Assembly: GCA_022661535.1 (NCBI GenBank)
Contig: JAKULF010000006.1
Coordinates: forward strand, 1,106,001-1,170,000
Direction: 5' to 3'
Source of the DNA: Eutypa lata
Lineage: Eukaryota > Ascomycota > Sordariomycetes > Xylariales > Diatrypaceae
DNA length: 64,000 nt
Numbering within the stretch: the stretch's first letter is position 1; each line of letters begins with the position of its first letter. Shown here in pieces: positions 1 through 10,800 of this stretch. Under the pieces are notes generated by a model. That model ran no database searches. It saw nothing but the letters and a program-made list of their open reading frames with translations, and was not told the DNA's origin. The translations under genes were made by a program, and so were the position numbers.

Positions 1-584
1 AATACTTAGATAGGTACATGTATAAAGCCAAGAATCACGTACATAAGTGATATTACAAGGGTGAGCTAAATATGTATTGTACATACATACATACATACAT
101 GGTGGGTCTTTCAACCAGCACGAATTGATTCTCAAGTTTTCAATGTTTCACAGATTCTATGGCAGACGCTTCTACACTGAGGCAAGCCAACTCTTTTTTC
201 TCTTAAGCGCCAGCTTGACCTGATTTGCGTATTTGTCGTCCAGTCGATGTCCCCGAAGTTACCTTTAGATAAGAGGTAGCATCAAACGATAAGCCCCTGT
301 TTGATGAGTGATTAGATTAGTAGGTGCTACTAGTACTCATCTACCTCTAGAGGCTACTTACCATATGCACCTTCGCGACTCTGTATCACAAACCAACAAC
401 ACCTCCCCAGTTTCAGCCACCAACCAACCCACTCACTACCCGATTATTAAAATACCTACTTTAGGTAAATAAAAAGAAGAGAGAGACACAGAAGAAGAAA
501 AAGAAGATCCTTCACGGCGCGCATCCACATAAAGCCTTCCAATCCTGAGGCATCTAGCCCTCACCTCACAACAAATCATTTATC
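1..584. promoter_or_regulatory. 5' flank and leader of the MOB/phocein gene
   Basis: No gene is visible here. A short TACA microsatellite lies near 80-103. The last 120 bases before the ATG at 585 are purine-rich (AAGAAGAGAGAGACACAGAA type), which is typical of a fungal 5' untranslated leader. No clear TATA box was found. Confidence 0.4.
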
Positions 585-2283
585 ATGAGTTCACCTCGAT
601 TGCCAAGTCCTCCTCCACCTGCTGAGATTCAAATTGGCCCTAAGTCACCTGGGCTCGGAACGACAGCGAGTCGCCAACAACAACAGATGGAGCAGACCAT
701 GGCCGACGCCAATGCAAGGCGTCGCATACATCCGGGCACCAAAGCCGAGGACATGGCTGCCGGTCCTCCTCTCGTCCCCCTCAATGAGGTATGTAGAACA
801 GAAGTTCAGATTAAATTAATGTTCAAATAAATGAAAGAAGAAAAAATAAAGAGAGAGAATCGTGTTCTTGCACCATCATCATCATAGCTAATCATTACCA
901 CAGCTCGACTCCGCCTTCCAGCTACAAGAACACCTCGCAGCTCTGCACTACTACCACACGGCGTCCAACACGTCGCCGATAAACCGGGCGACGGCCGCCC
1001 AGCTCGCCACGCCCCCGCCCGGCATCGACCGCACGCTCTGGCTCTACGAGCTCTGCCGGTTCCTGATCGCGCAGTGCAACAGCCTGATCGTGGGGTTCCT
1101 GTTTGACGTGCCGCCCTGCTCGGCCGCCACCTGCCCGGAGATGCGCGCGTCCGAGTGGCAGTTCCTGTGCGCCGTGCACGACCAGCCCAAGAGCTGCTGC
1201 GCCATCGACTACTGCTGCCACACGCTCGACTGGGCCGCCAACGTCGTCACCAACCCGAAGCTCTTCCCCAGCCGCTTCGTCGTCCTCTCCGACGGCCACG
1301 ACAAGAGCGCCGTCGTCAAGAACCTCGTCAACGTCTTCCGCCGCCTGCACCGCATCTTCGCCCACGCCTGGTTCCAGCACCGCGGCGTCTTCTGGACCGT
1401 CGAGGGCCAGACCGGCTTGTACGTCTTCTTCAAGACCGTCTGCGACATGTACGACCTGCTCCCCGCCGAGAACTACAAGCTCCCTCCCGAAGCCGAAGGG
1501 CTGGAGTCCGTACCAACTGAGAAGGAGGAGAAGAGGCACACTATCATGGCTATTGCCAAACCCCCGTCGCAGCAGCAGCAACAGCAACAGCAACAACAGA
1601 ATAACAGCAGTGGTGGTGAGCATGAGGATGATCGCCATGGCGGCCACGCTCGAAAAAGCAGCAACACGGCCAGACATTCGAGCAGGCCATCCACGGGCAG
1701 AGCTGTCACAACCGTGATCGAGGAGCGGGAGGACGAGAATTCCGACGTAGCCAACAAGCTCAAGGCGATGCACATCTCCCCTCCCGAGACCGTCGAGGAG
1801 GAATCCGAGGTCGAGGTGCCTGTCATTGTCGAGGGTGAAATTATCGACAAGCCCGCCGAGCAAGGGGTCGCCGATGCACAACAGCCCTACCAGGTCAAAA
1901 TAGACGTGCAGGAGGACGTAGCCGTCGAACCAGACACCGTCGAGGAAGGCGAATACGCCGCCGGCGAAAGTGCCCCTCCCATCTTCAGTTACGAGAAGGT
2001 AGATGCGCCCTCCGAAAAGACCGAGGAGTCGGAACCGGGCTCCGCAGAGTCTGACGAGAGCGAGAAGAACCCAGACGCAGCAGCAGCAACCTCTACTACC
2101 ACCACCGCATCAGAGGCGGCCGCCACCACCGAAGATTCACCAACCCCCGCTCTAGAAGAATCCACCGACGCAGCCACGGAGACAGATACTACTGCTACTA
2201 CGGCGGGAGAAGAAGAGAAGGAGGCGGAGGCAGATGAGGAGGAGGGGGAGGAGTCCGAGAAGAAGCCAACCAGCACGGGATAG
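585..2283 (+). CDS. mob3: MOB/phocein family protein, MOB3-like (STRIPAK component)
   Basis: Two exons, 585-788 and 904-2283, separated by a GTATGT...CAG intron in phase 0, giving 527 aa. After a Pro/Gln-rich N-terminus, the MOB domain spans roughly residues 60-260. It has the phocein-type block MRASEWQFLCAVH with Cys145 just before it, AIDYCCHTLDWAANVVTNP, and LHRIFAHAWFQHRG, which supplies the paired histidines of the MOB zinc site. This pattern fits the Mob4/phocein branch (fungal MOB3) rather than Mob1/Mob2. In other fungi MOB3 is part of the STRIPAK phosphatase-kinase complex controlling hyphal fusion and fruiting-body development; that role is inferred from the family. Beyond residue 285 the protein is low complexity: a poly-Gln run, then a long acidic Glu/Thr/Ala tail. 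The frame stops at TAG 2281-2283, but the same frame stays open to 2832 (separate entry). The gene converges on the MOSC gene 3 kb away. Confidence 0.85.
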
Positions 2284-2832
2284 GATCCCGCGCACCATCG
2301 CGACAACAACGACAACGAAGACTACCTAGAGCAATTCGAGGAGCCCGACCTAGAGGAGGTGGATCGGATAATCCAGCGTAGCCAGCGCATGGCGGGGCGA
2401 CTGCGCCGGAGGAGACGCGCTCGCGCTCGGTCTTCTCCTTCGGCTTTGCCTTCCTCCTCCTCGTCTTCCGCTTCTTTGACTTCTTTTGCGTCCCTTGATG
2501 AGGTGGCTGGGAATGGGAAGGGGAAGGGGAAGAGGGATGAGGGCAAGAATGAAGAGGGGAGAGGGGGGGAGGAAAGGGGAGCTAATGATGAAGATGAAAA
2601 TGAAAATGATGAGGATAAGGAGGATGAGGATGAGGATGAAGAAGAACAGAGTGATGCGGACTTGGACGCTGCCACGACCAGAATCATCGAGGAGACGCGG
2701 CGCGTCACTTCGCGGCTCAGGGGCGCGCGCTTTCGGAATAGTATGCGTCAGCGGCGGCAACAGCAGCAAGAACAGAACCAGGGGAGGAAGCCAGCCGAGA
2801 AAAACGAACCGGGACCGCGGCCGAGGTGGTGA
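2284..2832 (+). other. In-frame open continuation downstream of the MOB3 stop
   Basis: After the TAG at 2281-2283 the same reading frame is open for 182 codons, to a TGA at 2830-2832. The product would begin with an amphipathic-looking segment (YLEQFEEPDLEEVDRIIQRS), followed by an Arg-rich stretch, an Asp/Glu tract and a Gln/Arg-rich end. No canonical intron that removes the TAG is obvious. It may be a C-terminal extension cut off by a nonsense change, a readthrough product, or purine-rich 3' untranslated sequence. Other frames are also fairly open here, which weakens the coding case. Confidence 0.4.
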
Positions 2833-5800
2833 TGACGACTTAATGAACGACTAATTATACCAGGTGGTAATGATGAGGAATCGTACGTCTACTTACGCAA
2901 AATACGTAGGTAGGCAGCTAGGAAAAGGCGACTGAGGGGGAATAAAAAGGAAATCGGGGGAAGGTGTGTAGGGAATGAAAGGGAGAGACGGAGGGGATAG
3001 GGAGTTGGTTAGGTAGACAGGCAGGCAGGCTATTGTCATGCCACATGTATTCATTATACGAGTGAGTGAGTGTATAGAGTAGAAGAAGAGGTGCGAGTTA
3101 CCTATCGCTTGAAAAAAGACCACCACTACCACCATCACCACGGACGAACGGTGGGTCGAATCGATGGATGGATGCATGGATAGATGGATGGACGGGTATC
3201 GATTGACTTATTGACTAATTAACTAACTGTATGGTATGCTATTATGTATGTATGTATGTACGTATGAACAGAACCGCGCCGGCGCCGGCGGAAGGAAAAA
3301 GGGGCATCGATTGGATGAGGGAGATATCTAAGTATCTAGTTACTTGTTTTGTTTGCTCGGGGTTTTTACTTCTTGTTGTTATTACGACATGTGCAATACG
3401 ACCGAAAGCATTCATTCTTTGCTGCTCTTTTCTTTATAGGCATACGTACCTAGGTACGTATGTGGTTCTTGTTGTGATGGCCATCGTATCTGGTGATGCT
3501 ACTGCTTAGGTGGTTTACGGCCTTTTTTTTTTTTTTTTTTTTTCTTCGGGGAAGAGGACGATGATTAAGCAGCTCACCACCACCACCACTACTTCTACTA
3601 CATAAAGTGTCAAAGTACGTACCTACGCACGATAGACAATTTGAGACGTCAAACAGAAGTACCAATCTCATTTGCTCACTTCTTATTTTCTGTCTAGCGT
3701 GGATGAGAACGGGTCAGATACTACCTAGTAGGTATGTAAGTAGTCAGCTAGATATATAACTACTGACTACTTACTTAATCAGATCCATACCTGTTACACT
3801 CCAACATCACCAGATACGTACACGAGTGCCAACCAAAAATTCCGAGATCTAAATACGTACATAAGTAAGTTACCTAGGTACATAATACAGAAGCTAAAGC
3901 GTATATTGACTGTTCATTTAAAGGTGACAGGTTTGCTGTAATATAAGCCTAACCGATCGATCGAGAAACTGTACTTAATAACATGCGGTTCATAAGTATA
4001 GCCACGCCACACAAGAAGCATCGACATGATTAGACCAAAGGTACTTACTTACATCTTAGACATGTCAAAATCCAGAGAGCGTGCGTACGAAATTCTCCAT
4101 GCCTTCTTCGTTCCTCCAGTGTCAGTTAATCCTAACTTACGAACTCCTAACTAGATCTCCATTGATCTTGTAGTTAGGCATACTTGGGACCCATTTCGAA
4201 TGTCCAGAGTTCTGGGTTAACTTGAATCTTCTGTTACCTACTTAGGTAGTATGGTTGAAATGAGAAGAGGGGGAAGGGGGTAATAGCAAGGGCCTCTGGA
4301 GAGTGTTCTGCTTATATATCTGCCAGAACGTAACTGAAGGAGGTAAGTCCTTGCATCAAGATTGGTACCCCGTCGTAGTGGTTTATTAATGCTGTTAGCA
4401 TGAGTTATAGCTATAATACTAAGATTATACAAAACTTTATTTATTAATTAATTAAGAACTAGGTGTAAATATTAACAAGGTTTTGCATTATTACTTATTT
4501 GTTGTTAATTCATGTTATAATATGGTTTGTAATATTTAAGTTATGTGTTCTTTAAATATAACGTATTTGATATTTCTTTTTTATATTAAAATGAGAAATA
4601 TCTTTTTTAAGGGGGAGTTTAAAAGGGAGGTTACATTAGCCTAAAAAAATTGCCTATGTATCACCAGAAGGAGAAAGAAAGCACTTGATCCAAATATCAA
4701 AGCAAATAAACACTTTCCGTTGTTCTCACCTCTGTACAAGAAACGTAATTGCTGGTGTCCTAGGGGACTTGTGTGTTGTGGTTTGCACATAAGCAAATGG
4801 TCAAACCACAGACGTTCTGTAATCGACATAATATAGGAGGGCTTAAGAGTGCATATGTCTCAATTCTAAAGCAAGAATGCCGAGGTTGTAATGATTTGTA
4901 GCTCTCGCTTTTAATGCTAGAGCTCTAATTGATGGTTGCATTTCTTTTCAATAACCTATCCATGGTAATGAGCTTTATAGCTTCTCACTTTTCCTTCTTT
5001 ACCTCTCATGTTCTTGCCTTTAATTTTAGCATAACTACTTATCTATACAATGGTAGGAAAATAGTAAAGTTTCTATTAGTTGGTGTATGATTATAGCAAT
5101 AGTTCATGATTCAAATGAACTTATAATTACGCTATCCATACCTGTTGGATTCAAAAGCACTTGATGTTTAAATTAGACCTACAACACGGTTGGCAAAGAC
5201 GAACACCAGGAATAAGTCTACCCTTAGTGGTGCGGTTTAGTTGCTCCCAAATTGTCTTAGGTACTGGGGTTGCACCCACAGCAGGCAGTGAATGTAGCTA
5301 AGATAGCAACGTTAGCTGTGAGATGAATCATTATGTGTCGTTGAAACAAGAGTATCAAGGCTGGACTACCGATTTAAGTCTTAGGTTGTGTATGCTTCAT
5401 CTTTAGGATTCATGAAAACCAATGAATATCTCAAAGTCCAAGGCAACGCAGATATGTGTATTCGGGTTGATCTGAGGAACAATCACTCGTGGAGCATGTA
5501 AGAGGTATATTTGTTATATGCGCTATTCTATCATATAAACCATTGATGATAAGTGCTAACTATGTGTTCCTTGGCTCTGTGTAATAAGGTCTACATAACA
5601 TTAAAGTCTTATTGATAGTGCAGCCTCGGCAAGCATATTTAATGTTTACAATGTACCTGGGTATGTAAATGTTTAGTTATATGCCTTTAAGTGAAGATAC
5701 ACATCACTCTGAGAAAGTTCAACTCTCCGTCTTTCTATACCCCCCAACTCTACGGGATGAACTACCTACCTACCTAGTCAGCCCAGCGCCCTCAGTTAGT

Positions 5801-5877
5801 AAGTCTACCTAGAGCGATAAATACGTACACAGGAATATTACACATACACACACCTACACTTCCCTCGCCCTCTTTTC
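2833..5877. other. Convergent intergenic region between MOB3 and the MOSC gene
   Basis: No supported gene. It contains a T21 run (3523-3543), a 12-bp-arm inverted repeat (3736-3774), many TACGTACC/CCTACCTA low-complexity patches, and a distinctly AT-rich stretch at about 4430-4620. The 4640-5600 part looks like old decayed sequence with frequent stops; no family was recognised. Confidence 0.4.
3523..3543. repeat. Homopolymer T21
   Basis: An uninterrupted run of 21 T on the + strand in the region downstream of MOB3. Confidence 0.95.
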
Positions 5878-6222
5878 TTATTGCTTGACATAAACATGGG
5901 CCCCCCTCATCTCAACCACAACATTCATACCAACGCCGACCCAGCTCGTGCGATCATCACCACCACCATCATCATCACTAGTACCCGTTGTTGATACGGC
6001 TGCGTCGTCGTCGAATAACGGCGTAAGCTGCATCCCTAGACAACCCGATCGAGGGGCTCCCTCGTCGACGGCGCGGAACGCCCGCAGCGACTTGTCTGGC
6101 TCGACCGGGTGCCGGACGCCGCTGCTTGGGTGGACGTTGGGCATTTTGCATCTGTTGGGGTTGTGAGTGGTTTTCGTTAGTTGATGTGAATGCTTTTTCT
6201 TAGTCGTATATATATGTATGTA

Positions 6223-6274
<52 letters not shown>

Positions 6275-7886
6275 GCTGGAGGCGGTAGCGGGAAGGGGAG
6301 GGGCTTGTCTTAGTTGGTTTGGTCATATGAATGGACAACAGGACAGGGCCCTGCGAGGCGAGCAAGTGGGTTTGTGTTTGAAAAGGGATATGCGGAGTTT
6401 ATATTCATGATAGGCTGGATAGGTAGGTAGGTAGGTAGGTAGGTAGGTAGGTAGGTAGGTAGGTAGGTAGGTAGGTAGGTAGGTAGTGATGGAGGGGCAT
6501 GATTGAGTTAAGCGAGTACTACTGACCTGACGGTTCGACACGACACGTGGAAGATGGCGTCATTGTAGAGGCCCGAGTCGCCCGGTTTGAACCGCACCTG
6601 CTTCCAGGTCTCTTCGTCGTAGGCGGGGGCGCCATTCACTACAAGCCTCGCGTTAGAACCAGAGAGTGTGATGAAACTATGGAGGTAGATGGACAGGCGT
6701 GCTCTTACCGATGATGTTGGGTCTAAAGCGAAGGACATCCAGCTCTTGCAGCGCTTCGTCCTTCGGCACCTGAGAGCTGAAATCCTGCAGGCTGGGCAGG
6801 TTTAGTATATGAAGGGGATACTGCGCTCCCGGGTTAGTAACGAGGCAGCTTGATTCCGGTAGACGGGCCTCCTCATTCTCATAGTTCTTTAGGTAGTTTG
6901 CGAAGATAGTCTAATGATGGGGAAGACAGAAGCTAATAAATAAGACTTACGGCATCCTGGAATCCAGTGACGGGCTGGTACCCCGCCTCCGCCTTCCTCG
7001 GCGCGCACCTGTAGACCTCCCGCAACCGCGCCGGGTCGACGCGGAACAGGCCCAGCCTGTGGCTGACACCGAGGTAGAGCCGCAGCTCGGCCGGGAGCTC
7101 CCCCTCCACGTTCAGCGCGGAGACGGTGTCCTTCCAGATCCGCACGTCCTCGTACTCGTACCCCTTCTCGCGGACCTCGTCCCCGGACGGGAAGCCCACG
7201 GGCAGCATGACCTCGCGCTCGGCCTCGGCGGCCCAGCTCCGCTCGGCCAGCTTCGCGGCCAGGGTCTGCAGGGCGCCGCGCCACCCGAGGTCGCGCCACG
7301 GGAAGCGCAGGATCAGGAACGCGTCGGCGATCGGGTCGAGGCCCTGCCGCCGCATCTTGGCTTCGTCGGGCACCCACAGGTCCACCTTGACGTTGGCCAG
7401 GCGGGGGAACTGCCGCTGCGTGATGAACTCCCACGCGTCCTGGCTCTTCTCTCCCTTCTTGTCGGCGTCTGCGTCCGCGTCCGCATCTGCGTCCACGTCC
7501 ACGGGGGCGGGGAACCGGCTCCGGAGCTGCGCGAATGTGTAGATCCGGTCGAACTCGAGACCCGATGGTAGTACGCGGCTTTGGCTCACCTCGATGCCGC
7601 GGCATGACTTGACTGGGTAGATGACCAAGCTTTGGATGCGCGGTGATGCACCGGTCGCCGCCGCCGCCAAGCTCGACTGGTCCTGGAGGTTACTCTCGCC
7701 GCGCCCCACACCGGCCTTCGAGTGTGTTTGCAGTAAGGCGTCGCTCTTCTGCGGTGGGAATGGCGGAAAGACCAGCACAATTGGCACGAGGAACGCGGCA
7801 ACGGTAACTAGCAGTACCCAGATGGCATTATAATCTAAATTGAGGTCGCTGAGCGAGATGCCAGCTACTGCTGTTGTTTCTGCCAT
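5878..7886 (-). CDS. Membrane-anchored MOSC-domain protein (mARC-like)
   Basis: Four exons on the minus strand: 7886-6951, 6910-6709, 6638-6527 and 6151-5878, giving 507 aa. All three introns have GT-AG ends and the phases match (0, 1, 2). A single membrane segment (about residues 20-42) follows a short N-terminus. The MOSC N-terminal beta-barrel starts near residue 85 (IQSLVIYPVKSCRGIEV). The MOSC core includes LRFRPNIIVNGAPAYDEETW and FHVSCRTVRCKMPNVHP with the conserved Cys, then GVRHPVEPDKSLRAFR and GCLGMQLTPLF near the C-terminus. MOSC proteins bind molybdenum cofactor; mARC-type members reduce N-hydroxylated compounds at the outer mitochondrial membrane. The substrate and exact location here are inferred. 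Odd points are an Asp-Ala repeat in the barrel domain (around residue 135) and a third intron of 375 bases filled with microsatellites. Confidence 0.85.
6207..6270. repeat. TATG/TG microsatellite inside MOSC intron 3
   Basis: A few TATG units run directly into about 22 TG dinucleotides. The run lies wholly inside the third intron of the MOSC gene, so on the transcript it is a CA repeat toward the 3' end of the intron. Confidence 0.95.
6420..6487. repeat. TAGG tetranucleotide microsatellite inside MOSC intron 3
   Basis: About 16-17 perfect TAGG units on the + strand, close to the donor end of the third MOSC intron. CCTA/TAGG repeats recur across the window (about 27383-27420 and 33648-33672), so this is a genome-wide habit of this organism. 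Confidence 0.95.
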
Positions 7887-10800
7887 CTTTGCGCAAGCGC
7901 TTTTGCTCTACCCTTCCTTGGGGCTCTCTATTCGAAAAAGGGGGAGCACAATCAACTATAGAGAATGGAAAGAGGAAAGAGACAGAAAAAGGTAAAAATG
8001 ATATATGTCTCGGTCTACTTCGCTGGCAGCATCTTCAAACCAAACGGTTTCTGAAACCTCAAAGCACAAAGAAAGTTATACAGAAATACACGGAACTACA
8101 AATTCTTCAATTAATTATTGTAGTCGTGTCTTACAGCCGGTCACTCCGATTCTAGGAGTGAAACTGAAACTTTCCAACTTTGCAACACGAGCTATGATAT
8201 TGGTCACGTGAGTGAGAATCACGTAATGTGCGATGTGCAATTAACCGATTTGAAGCTTATATGCATACTTCCACGTATGAATATTATACCCAGGTGGTTG
8301 TCAATAATTGCCCAGTGTCAGCTTATCATCAGAAGTATAGGCTTTGCTCTAAGATGGATGTGCGTTATAATGCTCATCTACTCTGAGTCAACGGTCGTGA
8401 TGTTATTCTATGTTTTTGTTAAAGGTAGGGTGTGGTAGTGGAATAGATCACAACGGCTTAGAATGCTTACCTATACGAAAGCTCGTATTCGGAAAGTTGC
8501 TTATTTCTCTTGTTGACATTGGTAGGGCCGACACTGGTAGACACATTCAGAAGCATCTAATACCATATTTTGGAACTGAGCTACACTATTACTTGGGATA
8601 TCAAATAACTGGATTGCTTGATGATGAGCCAACGAACTGCTAACTAACTAACTGACTAACTGATAGACGTTTCAGATTGAGTGGGCAGTCCTCAACGACG
8701 AAGGCTAATTCCGACATTATCTGAGAATAATACAACGGGATATTGATCTCTTGGACATGGTTTTGTCTGCGATACGAGGCGGACGAGAATGTGCTTGACT
8801 AGCTAGCCCTGCGCCTATCTTTGTAGACGGAAAATATTCTGTCGCTAGTCCGGTGCGGCGTTCAGAATCGTAGGGATAGCTACTCCGAGCACCGACTACT
8901 CGGTCCGCTGGCCTGGATGAATCCTTGAAGGAAGCGGCTGGCTTGAATGAGAAGTAGGCATAATACATATGTAGTTATGTATGTAGCCTAACTATGTAGC
9001 CCTTAGAAGCTTCGAAGTGATATGTATCGTGAGTGCAAGGTAAGGAAAAATAGTTACATACTACGTACACCACTCCAATATCCACGGCGCCGCCGCCGAT
9101 GCTATGGAGGTGTCCCGCGAAATGCGGCTCCCAGAAATCTTCAACACACGCTAATCGGTGAGACCACAAGACCACCTGGTCCATGATGGTGGCCGAAGGA
9201 TTTCCTGGTTGGGTTAATGGTACTCGATTGAGCTTAACCGGGTGGAACTCGCTGCAGAGCCCTACACTGGTTCTATAATTTAGGTGCATGTGGTCAACTA
9301 GTCAGTATGCAGCGTTGACTGCATACCTACTTGTCGGCCGAGAAGAAGCAAGGGGCCCATGAAGGCCAAGGAAGATTTTTGCCCGTGAAATCTATGGGAT
9401 TATCAACCAAAGAGTCGGCGGTGAAGCTTTTGAAAGCAGCACGCACGCACGCACGCGCCAGCCCGCTCATTAATAACTGGCCGTGATGGGAAGCTGCGAA
9501 AAGCTCTGTGTGATTCGGCCACACCCCCAATGTTGAGATGAAAGGAAGAAAAAAAAACCCTTGTTCTACTCGGAGATATCGGAACGAATATGCCATACCC
9601 TAGTTGTTGTGACCCGGGCATGTCGAATCCTTCCCGGGCTCTGTTCGGGCTTTGATTTAGAATCGATAATGGGGAATTTCTTCTAATCTTTCTCTCCTCC
9701 CACAGACATCAACAGTCCTAGGTATCTTCGGAACCACGAAACCTAGTATTTGCTACTGGATGGGTGATGAGAGGGGCAGTGTCGGTGCCGCATATCTGGC
9801 GTCAAAACTATGAATAGAGTTTCAAGGCCACAACCGGAGCATCTTTAGTCAGGTCTTTTGCAAGAGCCATCATGTACATAGTGAGTTTTACTAACTACAT
9901 AGGTACTTACATATTAAAAAAAGACATTTCGGGGATTTCGTTCGTGCGCATATTGTAGTAGCGCGTGCTGGTGGGGTTGTTCGGATCTTGGGTTGCCGTC
10001 CTTGGAAGCTTCATGCCTGTTCCCCAGTCAGGCAGAAGGCGCTTATACTAGGATCTAAAATCGTGTTTGCGCCAGCCTCGACTCTCTTGAAAGCGCTTGA
10101 TGGTTCAAAGACGCGCTTCAGAATGAAGCACTTGAGCTGCAAGTGTCGAAACAATCCAGACAATATACCAATCAGCGTTACACTCCCGTCATCATAAAAG
10201 CATGTGAACAGGGGGTTGTTGCCAAGACTGACCCAGTTGAGGCCGTAGAAGAGTGAAGAGGTTTTTTTTATACATATCATATTCATTTTGTGTGCCTTGC
10301 ATTAGAACGGCGCACCAGTGCTACCTACCTTTTGAAGGGTTGATTAAGTAGAAACATTACGCTTTACATAGTTATAGGTAGCGTTTATATATGTGCATAT
10401 GCAGGGATTGATGACGGCATAAGCCTCATAATAGTCATATGTAGTAACGGATGAATATGCAAAGATAGGTAGCTGATAAAATGTAAGGTCGCCGACTCCT
10501 TATTTAGTTTAACTTATCATCCATATCTACCTATCTACACAAGTAGTAGGTGAAGGACGAAGATCGTGATACTAGTGGCAGTGCTAACTACTCCATCCAT
10601 CCACTGCGGTACGAATCTAGGATTATAGGAATGTAGGAGAAAGCCGACGGCGACAAGAGATCTATTTTGATTATGCAAGAACATCTCCGGACAGGTCCGG
10701 AGGTCTGCCCGAATTGCCGCGTCGAGAGAACCATTTCTTGCCCCGTCGTGAGCTCTTCTCATTCATATTGAACCACTCCTAGCCATAGTTAGCCGCAATA

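Noticed and set aside
922..1881. Long antisense open frame (319 codons) opposite MOB3
   Set aside because: It mirrors the GC-rich coding strand and is Leu/Val/Gly low complexity with no domain; the plus strand encodes a clear MOB domain.
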